Part shown: one piece after another, positions 55,156 to 63,449 of the stretch | Layout: the number at the start of each line of letters is the position of its first letter | Numbering within the stretch: position 1 is the first letter of the stretch | From: Radicibacter daui | GTDB taxonomy: Bacteria > Pseudomonadota > Alphaproteobacteria > Radicibacterales > Radicibacteraceae | Length of the DNA: 64,000 nucleotides | Direction of reading: 5' to 3' | NCBI GenBank assembly: GCA_030657355.1 | Contig: CP131057.1 | Coordinates: 517,501 to 581,500 of the forward strand | The notes under the pieces: model-generated | What the model was told of the DNA's origin: nothing | Databases searched by the model: none | What the model saw: the letters and a program-made list of their open reading frames with translations, nothing else | Position numbers and translations under genes: made by a program

Positions 55156-56028
55156 ATGTACGCCATTACCGGAGTCACCGGCAAAGTCGGTGGTGAAGTT
55201 GCCCGCACCCTCCTTGCTGCCGGCAAGCCTGTCCGGGCCATCCTGCGGGATGAGACCAAAGGCCCAGCCTGGGCCGCGCTTGGCTGTGAAACCACCCTCG
55301 CCAGCATGGAGGACAAGACCAGCCTTATCCGCGCTTTCACCGGCGCTGAAGCCGTCTTCGTAATGGTGCCGCCGCTCTTTGATCCGGAGCCGGGTTTCCC
55401 GGAAGCACGCCGCCTCGCCGCCGCCCTGTCCGAGGCCCTTGCCGCCGCCCGCCCGCACAAGGTGGTTTACCTCTCCACCATTGGCGCCGACGCGGGTGAG
55501 GAAAACCTGCTTTCACAGCACACCCTTCTGGAAGCGGCGCTGGCAAAAACCGGCATTCCCACCACCTTCCTGCGCCCGGGCTGGTTCATGGAGAACGCGG
55601 CCTGGGACGTTGCCCCGGCGCGGGAGACCGGCATCCTGCACAGCTTCCTCACCCCGCTCGACAAGGCGTTTCCGATGGTTGCCACCCGCGATGTCGGCCG
55701 GGTTGCCGCCGCTCTGCTCCAGCAGGGCTGGCAAGGTAACCGGGTTGTCGAACTGGAAGGGCCGCAGCGCGTCAGCCCCAATGACATGGCCGTCACACTC
55801 GCTGGCGCCCTCGGCCGACCGGTCCGGGCGGAGGCCTTGCCGCACAATCAGTGGGAGCCGCTGTTCCGCAGCCAGGGGGCCCGCCACCCGATCCCGCGCA
55901 TTCGCATGCTCGACGGCTTCAATGAAGGCTGGATCGAGTTTCGTGAACGGGGCCGTTACGCGACCAAAGGCACGACGTCCCTCGATACGGCGATCTCAAG
56001 TCTTGTGGCAGCCTCACAGGGCGCATAA
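55156..56028 (+). CDS. NmrA/QOR2-like NAD(P)H-binding protein
   Basis: The 290-residue atypical SDR starts MYAITGVTGKVGGEVARTLL, with the NmrA-type GxxGxxG motif, then KVVYLSTIGAD and LRPGWFMENAAWD. It lacks a YxxxK active site, as NmrA-like sensors and quinone reductases of this group do. It probably binds NADPH and may reduce quinones. AAGGAAAG precedes the ATG. It is divergent from the LysR gene that likely controls it. A GCACCTGGCC/GGCCAGGTGC hairpin (56046-56084) follows the stop. Confidence 0.9.
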   Translation: MYAITGVTGKVGGEVARTLLAAGKPVRAILRDETKGPAWAALGCETTLASMEDKTSLIRAFTGAEAVFVMVPPLFDPEPGFPEARRLAAALSEALAAARPHKVVYLSTIGADAGEENLLSQHTLLEAALAKTGIPTTFLRPGWFMENAAWDVAPARETGILHSFLTPLDKAFPMVATRDVGRVAAALLQQGWQGNRVVELEGPQRVSPNDMAVTLAGALGRPVRAEALPHNQWEPLFRSQGARHPIPRIRMLDGFNEGWIEFRERGRYATKGTTSLDTAISSLVAASQGA

Positions 56029-56334
56029 CACCCGGCGAGAACTCCGCACCTGGCCCCAAAGCCCTGTCCCGGCCGGCCAGGTGCGCTTCGCTGATGCCGG
56101 TGAACTCCGTATGTTGGGGCAAGTTTTTACAGGACCTCAAGCCACATCAGGTTAAATCCAGCCCAGATGCTTCCCGCGCAACCTTCGCGTTAATGCCACC
56201 GCCTGAGGATAGGGCTATATGTCCAATCCAGAGCGCTGTTTGCGCGCCTTAAGATGATCTGCTTGGCATGTAGCGTTCGGGGCAAGCTCCCCACGGTAGA
56301 TCGTGTCAGGTAATAGCCGGGAAATACTCAAATC
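56029..56334. other. Intergenic region after the NmrA-like gene
   Basis: These 306 bases hold a hairpin with a perfect 10-base stem and 19-base loop (56046-56084) that may end the NmrA-like transcript, without a T run. Short open frames occur on both strands (for example 56096-56254 plus, about 52 codons), but none has a recognisable product or ribosome site. Base composition is less GC-rich than the flanking genes, and the stretch may contain decayed sequence. Confidence 0.4.
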
Positions 56335-56571
56335 ATGGACTGGGTCCCTGTAGCCCTCATGACGTTCAAGGTTCTGGTGTTAGGCGTGGGCATGTTCTTC
56401 GCCATAAAGTGGCACTATGACCAGGCGCAGAAGGGCAAGGCGCTGCAGAAGCGCGTGATGTTCCGTGCGGCCGGCAAGTTGGCAGCCGTCTTCGTGCTCC
56501 CGCCCATGGGTCTGGTGATCGTCACCTTCGTCCTCGCCAGAATGCTCGGACTGAACCTGACCCTTCCGTGA
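56335..56571 (+). CDS. Small membrane protein of unknown function
   Basis: The 78-residue product has two hydrophobic segments, residues about 5-24 (PVALMTFKVLVLGVGMFFAI) and 47-71 (KLAAVFVLPPMGLVIVTFVL), with a charged loop of Lys/Gln/Arg between (YDQAQKGKALQKR). A two-helix inner-membrane protein fits. The pattern of polar loop and two clean helices supports coding, but the ribosome site is weak and I know no family. It sits alone, next to a decayed LacI remnant. Confidence 0.55.
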   Translation: MDWVPVALMTFKVLVLGVGMFFAIKWHYDQAQKGKALQKRVMFRAAGKLAAVFVLPPMGLVIVTFVLARMLGLNLTLP

Positions 56572-56699
56572 CGGCAAGAGGCCTCGGGCCATTGACGCAT
56601 GACGCGGCTATCGGACAGCACCAGACATAACGAGCAAAGCCCCCTGCGATCACGTCGATACGGCAGACATCACAACTACAGATGCCCCGTCTCAGCTGG

Positions 56700-56864
56700 T
56701 CCGCGGCCGCCACGAACTGGTTGCCCCGCACCACCGGCACCACCGGTATGACGATATCGAGGCCGGAGAGCGCGTCGCCCCAATGGAGCGCACAAGCGCG
56801 TTGATCGCTTTTACTCCGATCTCCCTCGCGCCTGGTGCACCGTCGTCAGTGGCGGGTCCGGGTT
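56700..56864 (-). pseudogene. Decayed C-terminal fragment of a LacI-family regulator
   Basis: Read on the minus strand, three frames in succession give a typical LacI C-terminus: NPDPPLTTVHQ (from 56864), then AREIGVKAINALVRSIG, then GDALSGLDIVIPVVPVVRGN. These match the family pattern P-L-T-T-V-x-Q, E-I-G-x-x-A, and V-x-P-x-x-x-V-x-R-G. Two frameshifts and the lack of any upstream part show a truncated remnant. An intact LacI gene starts 81 bases away in the opposite direction. The remnant may be left from a lost sugar locus. Confidence 0.65.
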
Positions 56865-56894
56865 TTTAGAGCTTGCCTTTTGCAGGCGCCTTAA

Positions 56895-56923
56895 GTAAAT
56901 CGTTTTACTGTAAATCGTTTTTC
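56895..56923. promoter_or_regulatory. Tandem LacI-type operators upstream of the sugar operon regulator
   Basis: GTAAA-TCGT-TTTAC (56895-56908) is a CG-centred palindrome with perfect five-base arms, the classic LacI-family operator shape. A second, imperfect copy GTAAATCGTTTTTC (56910-56923) starts 15 bases later. Both lie just before the LacI-family start at 56945, so the regulator probably represses itself and the downstream operon. Confidence 0.8.
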
Positions 56924-56944
56924 CGCACCGAAAGGCGCGACCAT

Positions 56945-57982
56945 ATGGTCGGAAAGCCAAGCTCTATCAATGATGTAGCGAAACTTGCCGGGGTCTCTCC
57001 TGCAACCGTCTCCAATGTGTTGACGGGCCGGAAAGCTGTAAGCGCCGAGCTGGCGCGCAAGGTGGAAGCGGCGGTCAAGGAACTTGATTACCGCGCGGAT
57101 CCGCTGGCCTCCATGCTGCGTTCCGGAGACGCCAAGATCATCGCCATTCTGGTCCCCGATCTGGACAACCCGTTTTTTACGTCGGTTGTCTCGGCGGTCG
57201 AACAGTGTGTCGGCAAGGAATCTTATGAGGTCATCGTCGCCAGCTCGCGGGGCGATCAATCCATTGAAAGCTCGAAGCTGCGGGCCATGCTTGCATGGCG
57301 GCCCGCCGGCCTCATCATCGTTCCTTGCTCGGACGAATTTCCGGGACATTCGCTGATAGATGCGTCGAACACACCCTATGTCATTGCAGACCGCGTTACC
57401 GGCAGCTCCAACGCCGACACGGTCTCCCTCGATAACGAAGCCGCCGGCCGGGTGACGGCAGAACATCTGATCGCCCTCGGCCACCGGCATATTCTCATTG
57501 CCGCAACCTCACTGACGCTGGCCAACATCCGCCAGCGGTGCAACGGCGCCCGCGCAGCATGTATGGCGCATGGCTTGCCCGAGCCGAAGATCGTCGAACT
57601 GGGGATTGATGGCGGTGGCGAGCCCGGCAAGCTGATCGCTGTACTCGGCGGCGCAAATCCGCCCACGGCGATCCAGGCTTTGACGAACGGCACCACGTTG
57701 GCCGCATTGACAGCCCTTGCCGAGCGCGGCCTGCGCTTGCCCCAGGACATCTCACTGATCGGTTTCGACGACTACACCTGGATGCGCGCCCGGGCAACGC
57801 CGTTGACGGCCGTCGCCCAACCCGTCCGTGAGATGGGGCGCCTTCTGTGGGAGCGTCTGAATGCCCGCATCAAGGGTGACGCAAGCCCGGCGCAGCATGT
57901 GCGGCTGCCCTGCGACTTCAAGATCCGCCAGTCCACGGCGGCGCCGTCCGGCACTCTTTCTGAAAGGAGGCCCGTCGCCTGA
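56945..57982 (+). CDS. LacI family transcriptional regulator of the rare-sugar operon
   Basis: The product of about 345 residues opens with the LacI helix-turn-helix INDVAKLAGVSPATVSNVLTG and hinge region (VEAAVKELDYRADPLASML), followed by a periplasmic-binding-protein-like effector domain (IIAILVPDLDNPFFTSVVSA; DISLIGFDDYTWMRA). I start at the ATG at 56945; an upstream frame would cover the operators. It is the first gene of the sugar cluster and should bind a ketohexose or its phosphate, releasing the operators. Confidence 0.94.
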   Translation: MVGKPSSINDVAKLAGVSPATVSNVLTGRKAVSAELARKVEAAVKELDYRADPLASMLRSGDAKIIAILVPDLDNPFFTSVVSAVEQCVGKESYEVIVASSRGDQSIESSKLRAMLAWRPAGLIIVPCSDEFPGHSLIDASNTPYVIADRVTGSSNADTVSLDNEAAGRVTAEHLIALGHRHILIAATSLTLANIRQRCNGARAACMAHGLPEPKIVELGIDGGGEPGKLIAVLGGANPPTAIQALTNGTTLAALTALAERGLRLPQDISLIGFDDYTWMRARATPLTAVAQPVREMGRLLWERLNARIKGDASPAQHVRLPCDFKIRQSTAAPSGTLSERRPVA

Positions 57983-58078
57983 AATTCGCCTGAGCTGCCG
58001 GGCCGTTCATCGGTGCCGGAAAAAAACGGATCTAAAGGTCCATCAAGCGCGACCAAGCGCACAAAACGGGAGGAAACC

Positions 58079-59095
58079 ATGAAAAAGACCCTTATAAGCC
58101 GCCGCATCCTGCTGGCCAGCGCCGCCCTGGTGGTGGTTTTTTCAGCTGGCCCTCTTGCCAAGGGAGCACTCGCGGCGGACAAGCCGACGATGGGTGTCGT
58201 GGTGAAGGTGGGCGGCATCCCCTGGTTCAACGCCATGGAAACCGGCATCAAGGAAGCCGCCGCCAGCGAAGGCATGGACGCGACCATGATTGGCCCGACC
58301 AGCGCCGACCCGGCCCTCCAGGTGCGCGCCATCGAAGATCTGATTGCCAAGAAGGTTGACGTTATCGGCGTCGTGCCGAACGACGAAAAAGCGCTGGAGC
58401 CGGTCCTGCAAAAGGCACGTGAAGCAGGCATCAAGGTGGTGGCGCATGAAGGGCCTGGCATCCAGAACAAGGATCTGGATTTTGAACTGGCTTCGGCCAA
58501 GGGCTTCGGCGAGGCGCATGCCGAGCTGCTGGCGAAAGCCATGGGCGGCAAGGGAGAATATGCGGTCTATGTCGGCTCGCTCACCGTGCCGCTTCACAAT
58601 GCCTGGGCTGATGCCGCCATTGCCTATCTGAAGGAACATTATCCGGACATGAAGCCGGTCGGCGATCGGTACGGTGTGGCGGAGAATGTCGACGACAGCC
58701 GCAAGACCGCGCTCGACCTCATCTCCGCGCATCCGGATTTGCACGGCTTCCTCGCCTTTGGCAGCCAGGGCCCCATCGGCGCCGGCCGCGCAATCGAAGA
58801 GAAGGGCGAGGTCGGCAAGGTGTTCGTGGTCGGCCCGTTCTCGCCGGGCCAGGGCCGTAAACTCCTGAAGCAGGGCGCCCTGCTGGGCGGCTTCATGTGG
58901 AACCCGGCTGAAGCCGGGCGCGTGTTCGTCCGCATCGGCAAAATGCTGGCGAACGGCCAGATGCCCAAGGACGGGGATACGATTGAGGGCCTCGGTACCG
59001 TCCACCCCGATCCGAAAACCCGCAACATCATCACGGACAACCTCCTGCAGATCAACAAGGAGACCGTCGACAAGCTGGCCGACCTCGGACTTTGA
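58079..59095 (+). CDS. Sugar ABC transporter substrate-binding protein (CUT2 type)
   Basis: The product of about 338 residues has a signal peptide (MKKTLISRRILLASAALVVV, cleavage near ALAAD) and the Peripla_BP_4 fold of ribose/autoinducer-2-like binding proteins: GVVVKVGGIPWFNAMETGI, LIAKKVDVIGVVPND and GFLAFGSQGPIGAGRAIEEK. It captures the sugar in the periplasm. GGGAGGAAA precedes the ATG. The terminal gene of the operon encodes a psicose-type epimerase, so a ketohexose ligand is likely. A hairpin after the stop probably favours high binding-protein levels. Confidence 0.93.
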   Translation: MKKTLISRRILLASAALVVVFSAGPLAKGALAADKPTMGVVVKVGGIPWFNAMETGIKEAAASEGMDATMIGPTSADPALQVRAIEDLIAKKVDVIGVVPNDEKALEPVLQKAREAGIKVVAHEGPGIQNKDLDFELASAKGFGEAHAELLAKAMGGKGEYAVYVGSLTVPLHNAWADAAIAYLKEHYPDMKPVGDRYGVAENVDDSRKTALDLISAHPDLHGFLAFGSQGPIGAGRAIEEKGEVGKVFVVGPFSPGQGRKLLKQGALLGGFMWNPAEAGRVFVRIGKMLANGQMPKDGDTIEGLGTVHPDPKTRNIITDNLLQINKETVDKLADLGL

Positions 59096-59104
59096 CGGAA
59101 ATGG

Positions 59105-59130
59105 CCTCTCCCGCCCTGGCGCGGGAGAGG
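59105..59130 (+). terminator. Intercistronic hairpin after the binding-protein gene
   Basis: CCTCTCCCGC pairs perfectly with GCGGGAGAGG around a six-base loop, ten bases after the stop. No T run follows, so it more likely stabilises the upstream mRNA or partly attenuates transcription than ends it, giving more binding protein than membrane subunits. Confidence 0.6.
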
Positions 59131-59176
59131 TTCCGCCACCCGGGAGCGCTCTCCCTGCCGATACTCAAGCTCCCTT

Positions 59177-60703
59177 GTGATGATGATGACTGCGCCTTCC
59201 ACCCAAACCGCGCCTGACGGCCCTGAAGCCATCCGTTTCGAGCACATATCGATCCGGTTTGGTGGCCTGCAGGCGCTTGACGATGTCTCCTTCAGTGTCG
59301 GTCGCGGCGAGGTGCATTGCCTTGCCGGCGAAAACGGCAGCGGTAAAAGCACGCTTATCAAGGCTATTGCAGGTGTCTACCAGCCTGCTCCCGGCGCCCG
59401 GATGAGCTATTTCGGCGAAACCATTCCGGCCTCAAGTCCGCCGCTGGCCCGCAAGAAAGGCGTGGCGGTGATCTGGCAGGATCTCGCCCTTTTCCCTGAA
59501 ATGACTGTCGCCGAAAACATTGCCTTCGACAGCCTTGTCGGCAAGCCGCGTCTGGTGAACTACGGCACCATCCGTGAAACGGCACGGACTGCACTGGGCA
59601 AGCTCGGGGTAGAATTGGACCTCGCCGCACCGCTCAGAAGCCTGCCGATCTCCGGCCGCCAGATCGTTGCGATTGCGCGTGCCCTTGCCAGTGACGCACG
59701 TCTCATTTTCATGGACGAGCCCACCGCATCGCTGACGCAGGCTGAAACGGACCATCTGCTGGCGGTGGTGCGGGTTCTCTCGAAGAGCGGTGTGGCGGTT
59801 GTTTTCGTAAGCCATCGGCTTGCGGAGGTTCTGGATATCTCAAGCCGCGTCACCGTGCTGCGCGACGGAAAACTTGTCGGTGTCTTCGATGCCGCCGGCA
59901 TGACCCAGTCACGGCTGGGAGAACTCATGACGGGCCGCCAGCTCAACCAGGCGGTCAGCGCGCGCGACCCGGGAAATGCCCCTGTTGTGCTGCAGACCGC
60001 CGGCCTTACCCGTGCCGGAGAATATGAGGGTGTAAATCTGGCGATCCGGGCCGGTGAAATTGTCGGTTTAATCGGCCTCATCGGCGCCGGCCGAAGCGAA
60101 CTGGCCCATACCCTGTTCGGCATGACACGGCCGAGGGCAGGCGAGATACGGCTTGCCGGCAAACCCGTCCGCTTTGCCAATAACCGTCAGGCGATTGGCG
60201 CAGGCGTTGCCTATGTGTCCGAAGATCGTCTGTCGCTCGGCCTCGTACAGCAGCAATCAATCGCGGATAACACCGTCATCACCACCCTGCGAGCCATATC
60301 CGGTGCAGGCGGTTTGATATCCGCCCGCCGCAAATCGGCCGCCGTGACCCGGGGCGTAACCGAATTCTCCACGAAGATCGGCAGTCCCGACGATGCCGTC
60401 TCAACGCTTTCAGGCGGCAACCAGCAGCGTATCGTTCTGGCGAAATGGCTGGCGATCTCTCCAAAACTGCTGATCCTGGATTGCCCTACTGTCGGTGTGG
60501 ATGTCGGTGCCCGTGACGGCATCTACCGGATCGTGCGCGCCCTGGCGGACCGCGGCATCGCCATCCTGATGATTTCGGACGAGGTGCCGGAAGTCTACTT
60601 CAACTGCGACCGCATCCTGCATATGGCTGCGGGCCGCATCGTCGGCGAGTTTGACCCCCGCCGCACTCCGATAGCCGAGCTGGAGCGCACCGTTTATGCG
60701 TGA
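59177..60703 (+). CDS. Sugar ABC transporter ATP-binding protein with two ATPase domains (RbsA/MglA type)
   Basis: The product of about 508 residues duplicates the ABC ATPase. The first half has Walker A GENGSGKST, a Q-loop near VIWQDLALF and Walker B LIFMDEPTASL. The second half has a degenerate Walker A (GLIGAGRSEL) and the signature LSGGNQQRIVLAKWL, the usual pattern in CUT2 importers. The frame begins GTG-ATG-ATG-ATG, so the exact start is uncertain by up to three codons. The end overlaps the first permease gene by eight bases. Confidence 0.94.
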   Translation: MMMMTAPSTQTAPDGPEAIRFEHISIRFGGLQALDDVSFSVGRGEVHCLAGENGSGKSTLIKAIAGVYQPAPGARMSYFGETIPASSPPLARKKGVAVIWQDLALFPEMTVAENIAFDSLVGKPRLVNYGTIRETARTALGKLGVELDLAAPLRSLPISGRQIVAIARALASDARLIFMDEPTASLTQAETDHLLAVVRVLSKSGVAVVFVSHRLAEVLDISSRVTVLRDGKLVGVFDAAGMTQSRLGELMTGRQLNQAVSARDPGNAPVVLQTAGLTRAGEYEGVNLAIRAGEIVGLIGLIGAGRSELAHTLFGMTRPRAGEIRLAGKPVRFANNRQAIGAGVAYVSEDRLSLGLVQQQSIADNTVITTLRAISGAGGLISARRKSAAVTRGVTEFSTKIGSPDDAVSTLSGGNQQRIVLAKWLAISPKLLILDCPTVGVDVGARDGIYRIVRALADRGIAILMISDEVPEVYFNCDRILHMAAGRIVGEFDPRRTPIAELERTVYA

Positions 60704-61694
60704 TTATCTTCGCACCCATGAAGGCGAGGCACGCATTCTGGTCGTGCTGGCGCTGCTTATGCTTGTTCTGGGCATTGCCTCGCCGAGTTTCTTCAGCGCC
60801 TCCAATATCGCCTCGCTTCTCAACAACAACGCCGTGAACGTTATCTGGGCGGTCGGCCTGCTGGTCGTCCTTATCGCCGGCGGGATCGACATTTCCTTCG
60901 CCGTCGGTGCATCGGTGGTTCAGTACCTGACGGCGCTTGTGCTGCTATGGCTGGGAGGCGGCAACTGGCTCATCGGGCTTGTTTGTGCCGGGGTGCTGGG
61001 CATCCTCATCGGCTCGATCAACGCGGCCCTGATCGCCGGTTTCCGCATCATCTCCATAATCATCACCATCGCAACCTTCAATGCCCTGTTCGGCCTTTTG
61101 ATGTTCGCGACCTCCGGCCGGTCGATCTACGACCTGCCAGACTGGTGGACCGATCGCATCGGCGTGATCTCGCTCGGTGACGGCGGCACGCTGACATTGC
61201 CTGTGGCGGTGATGGCGGCCTCAATGCTGGCCACCTGGTTTCTGATTTCGCGCACCACCACCGGCCGGCAACTCTATGCTTTCGGCGACAACCCGGAAGG
61301 CGCCCGCCGGGCAGGTGTGGCAACGGTCAAAATCCAGTTCATCGCTTATGGCTGGATGGGGCTGATGGCGGGAATCGGCGGCCTCATGCAGGTCAACATC
61401 GCTCAGGAAGTCGTCCCCAATGCCCTGATCGGCCGCGAACTGGACGTGCTTGCTGCCGTGGTTCTGGGAGGTGCGCGGCTGGGGGGTGGGCGCGGCTCGG
61501 TCCTTGGCTGTTTCCTTGGCGTACTTCTTGTCGCCGTAGTCCAGAACGGCCTCAACCTCATGGGCGTCTCGCCATACGCGTTCAAGATGGTGATCGGCCT
61601 GACGATCCTGGCGGCAATCTCCCTTACCAATGTCGAACTGATGTCACGCTTGACCGGCAGGACATGGAGGCGCTCCCATGACCAGAATAATTGA
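60696..61694 (+). CDS. Sugar ABC transporter permease (RbsC-like), first copy
   Basis: The 332-residue protein has eight to ten membrane helices with the BPD_transp_2 signatures: ASLLNNNAVNVIWAVGLLVV, GGIDISFAVGASV, and GVATVKIQFIAYGWMGLMAG with the coupling region, ending VVLGGARLGGGRGSVLGCFLG. It pairs with the second permease to form a heterodimeric channel. The start overlaps the ATPase gene. Confidence 0.94.
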   Translation: MRDYLRTHEGEARILVVLALLMLVLGIASPSFFSASNIASLLNNNAVNVIWAVGLLVVLIAGGIDISFAVGASVVQYLTALVLLWLGGGNWLIGLVCAGVLGILIGSINAALIAGFRIISIIITIATFNALFGLLMFATSGRSIYDLPDWWTDRIGVISLGDGGTLTLPVAVMAASMLATWFLISRTTTGRQLYAFGDNPEGARRAGVATVKIQFIAYGWMGLMAGIGGLMQVNIAQEVVPNALIGRELDVLAAVVLGGARLGGGRGSVLGCFLGVLLVAVVQNGLNLMGVSPYAFKMVIGLTILAAISLTNVELMSRLTGRTWRRSHDQNN

Positions 61695-62676
61695 TGCCAT
61701 GACCCGCTCCTTCGGGCGCGAGGTTCCGGGACTGGTTGGCCTGCTTGTCCTTATGATCGTGGGTTTCAGCCTTGCCTCGCCGCAGTTCCTCACCGGCGCG
61801 AACTTCGATTCAATCGCCTCCCAGCTCCCCGAACTCGGCCTGCTGACCCTGGCCATGCTGGCGCCGATCATCGCCAACGGCATCAACCTTGCCGTCATCG
61901 CCGTTGCCAACATCAGCGGACTGACGCTGGCCTGGGTGCTCAACATGTATGGCGGCCCGGACGCCGGCATGCTGGCTTTTGCCGCGGGGGTCGTACTGGC
62001 ACTGGCCGTCGGCGGTCTGGCCGGTGCCGCGATGGGCGCCATAATCGCCTGGTTTGGCGCACATCCTATCCTTGCCTCCCTCGCGATGATGATTTTCCTG
62101 AAAGGCATTGGCGAGTTCCTGACGCGGGGCGGCGACATTTCGGGCTTTCCGGAATTTGTAATGGGGCTGGGTCATGGCACCGTCGCCGGAATCCCGGTGC
62201 CAATGCTGATTTTCATCGGCGCGGCCTTTCTCTGGCATCTACTGCTCGCCCGCACCCGCCACGGCTTTGCCGTGTCCATGATCGGCTCCAACCCGAAAGC
62301 CAGTGAATATTCCGGCCTTCATGTCAAAAGGTCGATCACGCTGACTTATGCGCTGTCCGGCGTCATGTGCGCGCTGGCGGGGATCGTGATGCTGACCCGG
62401 TTCAACTCGGTGCGGGTGGGTCACGGAGACGCCCTGCTTCTGGTGACCGTACTCGCGTGTTTTCTCGGCGGCGTTAACCCGTTCGGCGGTTTCGGCCGTG
62501 TCGCTCCGGTGTTTCTGGCTCTGGTCATCCTTCAGACGCTCTCCTCCGGCCTCAACCTGGTGGGGGCAAACCAGCATCTTTCAACTGCTGTATGGGGGCT
62601 ATTCCTGATCGCAGTAATGGTCCTGCGCTCGGGCACGCCGATGCTGCACGCCCTGCTGGCCAATATTAGGCGCTAG
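61678..62676 (+). CDS. Sugar ABC transporter permease (RbsC-like), second copy
   Basis: The 332-residue protein is a paralogue of the preceding permease, with ELGLLTLAMLAPIIANGINLAV, GSNPKASEYSGLHVKRSITL and VTVLACFLGGVNPFGGFGRV. Its ATG overlaps the first permease gene by 17 bases behind GGAGG, so the two are coupled. Two distinct permeases are typical of rhamnose, autoinducer-2 and some ketose importers. Confidence 0.94.
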   Translation: MTRIIDAMTRSFGREVPGLVGLLVLMIVGFSLASPQFLTGANFDSIASQLPELGLLTLAMLAPIIANGINLAVIAVANISGLTLAWVLNMYGGPDAGMLAFAAGVVLALAVGGLAGAAMGAIIAWFGAHPILASLAMMIFLKGIGEFLTRGGDISGFPEFVMGLGHGTVAGIPVPMLIFIGAAFLWHLLLARTRHGFAVSMIGSNPKASEYSGLHVKRSITLTYALSGVMCALAGIVMLTRFNSVRVGHGDALLLVTVLACFLGGVNPFGGFGRVAPVFLALVILQTLSSGLNLVGANQHLSTAVWGLFLIAVMVLRSGTPMLHALLANIRR

Positions 62677-62740
62677 CCGCCAACCGGTCCGGGCAGGCGC
62701 CATCGCCGCCCCCTCCCCCATTTCTTTCAGCAGCGACGCG

Positions 62741-63415
62741 ATGAACGACATTCTTGAGTTTGATGAGTTTGTCCGAGCAGTGAACGCACAAGGCACCGGC
62801 CGGCGGATCATCGTCGCAATCGCCGGCGCTCCGGGCTCCGGCAAATCCACCTTTGCCGACCGGCTGGCCGATGCCTTGTGCGACCTCTCGCCTGCAAGCG
62901 CCGCACTGCTGCCGATGGATGGATACCATTATGACGACAGCATCCTGAACGCGCGGGGCCTGCGAGCCCGCAAGGGCGCCCCGGAGACTTTCGATACCCC
63001 AGGCCTGTTTCACATGCTCGATCGCCTGCGGCGTAACGAGGAGGAGGAAGTCGCGGTCCCGGTCTTCGACCGCGATCTGGAAATTTCCCGTGCCGGCGCG
63101 CGCCTGATTCCGAGAGCGGCACGGGTCATCGTCGTGGAGGGCAACTACCTGCTGCTTGACCGGCTTCCGTGGTCCCTGCTGCATCCGTTTTTCGACATCA
63201 CGGTTTTTATCGACCTGCCGGAAAACATCCTGCGCGCGCGGCTCGTGGCCCGGTGGACCGGCTATGGCCTCCAGCCGGCAGAGATCGACGCCAAAGTCGA
63301 TGGCAACGACATTCCCAACGGCCGCCAGGTCATCTCGCAGAGCCGGGCCACCGGGCTTGTTCTCACCGCCGATGGAAGACTGCGATCAAACAGGCCCCCG
63401 CGGGAAAAACCCTGA
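62741..63415 (+). CDS. P-loop sugar/nucleoside kinase-like protein (FrcK-like)
   Basis: The 224-residue protein has Walker A GAPGSGKST (residues 29-37), a catalytic DGYHYDDSILNARGLRARKG segment and a lid region with RARLVARW. It belongs with uridine-kinase/pantothenate-kinase-like proteins, of which FrcK of rhizobial fructose ABC operons is an example. Here it probably phosphorylates the imported sugar or the fructose formed from it, though kinase activity of this group is poorly proven. It lies 64 bases after the permeases and 34 before the epimerase gene. Confidence 0.85.
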   Translation: MNDILEFDEFVRAVNAQGTGRRIIVAIAGAPGSGKSTFADRLADALCDLSPASAALLPMDGYHYDDSILNARGLRARKGAPETFDTPGLFHMLDRLRRNEEEEVAVPVFDRDLEISRAGARLIPRAARVIVVEGNYLLLDRLPWSLLHPFFDITVFIDLPENILRARLVARWTGYGLQPAEIDAKVDGNDIPNGRQVISQSRATGLVLTADGRLRSNRPPREKP

Positions 63416-63449
63416 TGACGCTGAAAATCTCAAACATGGGGAAACGCAC

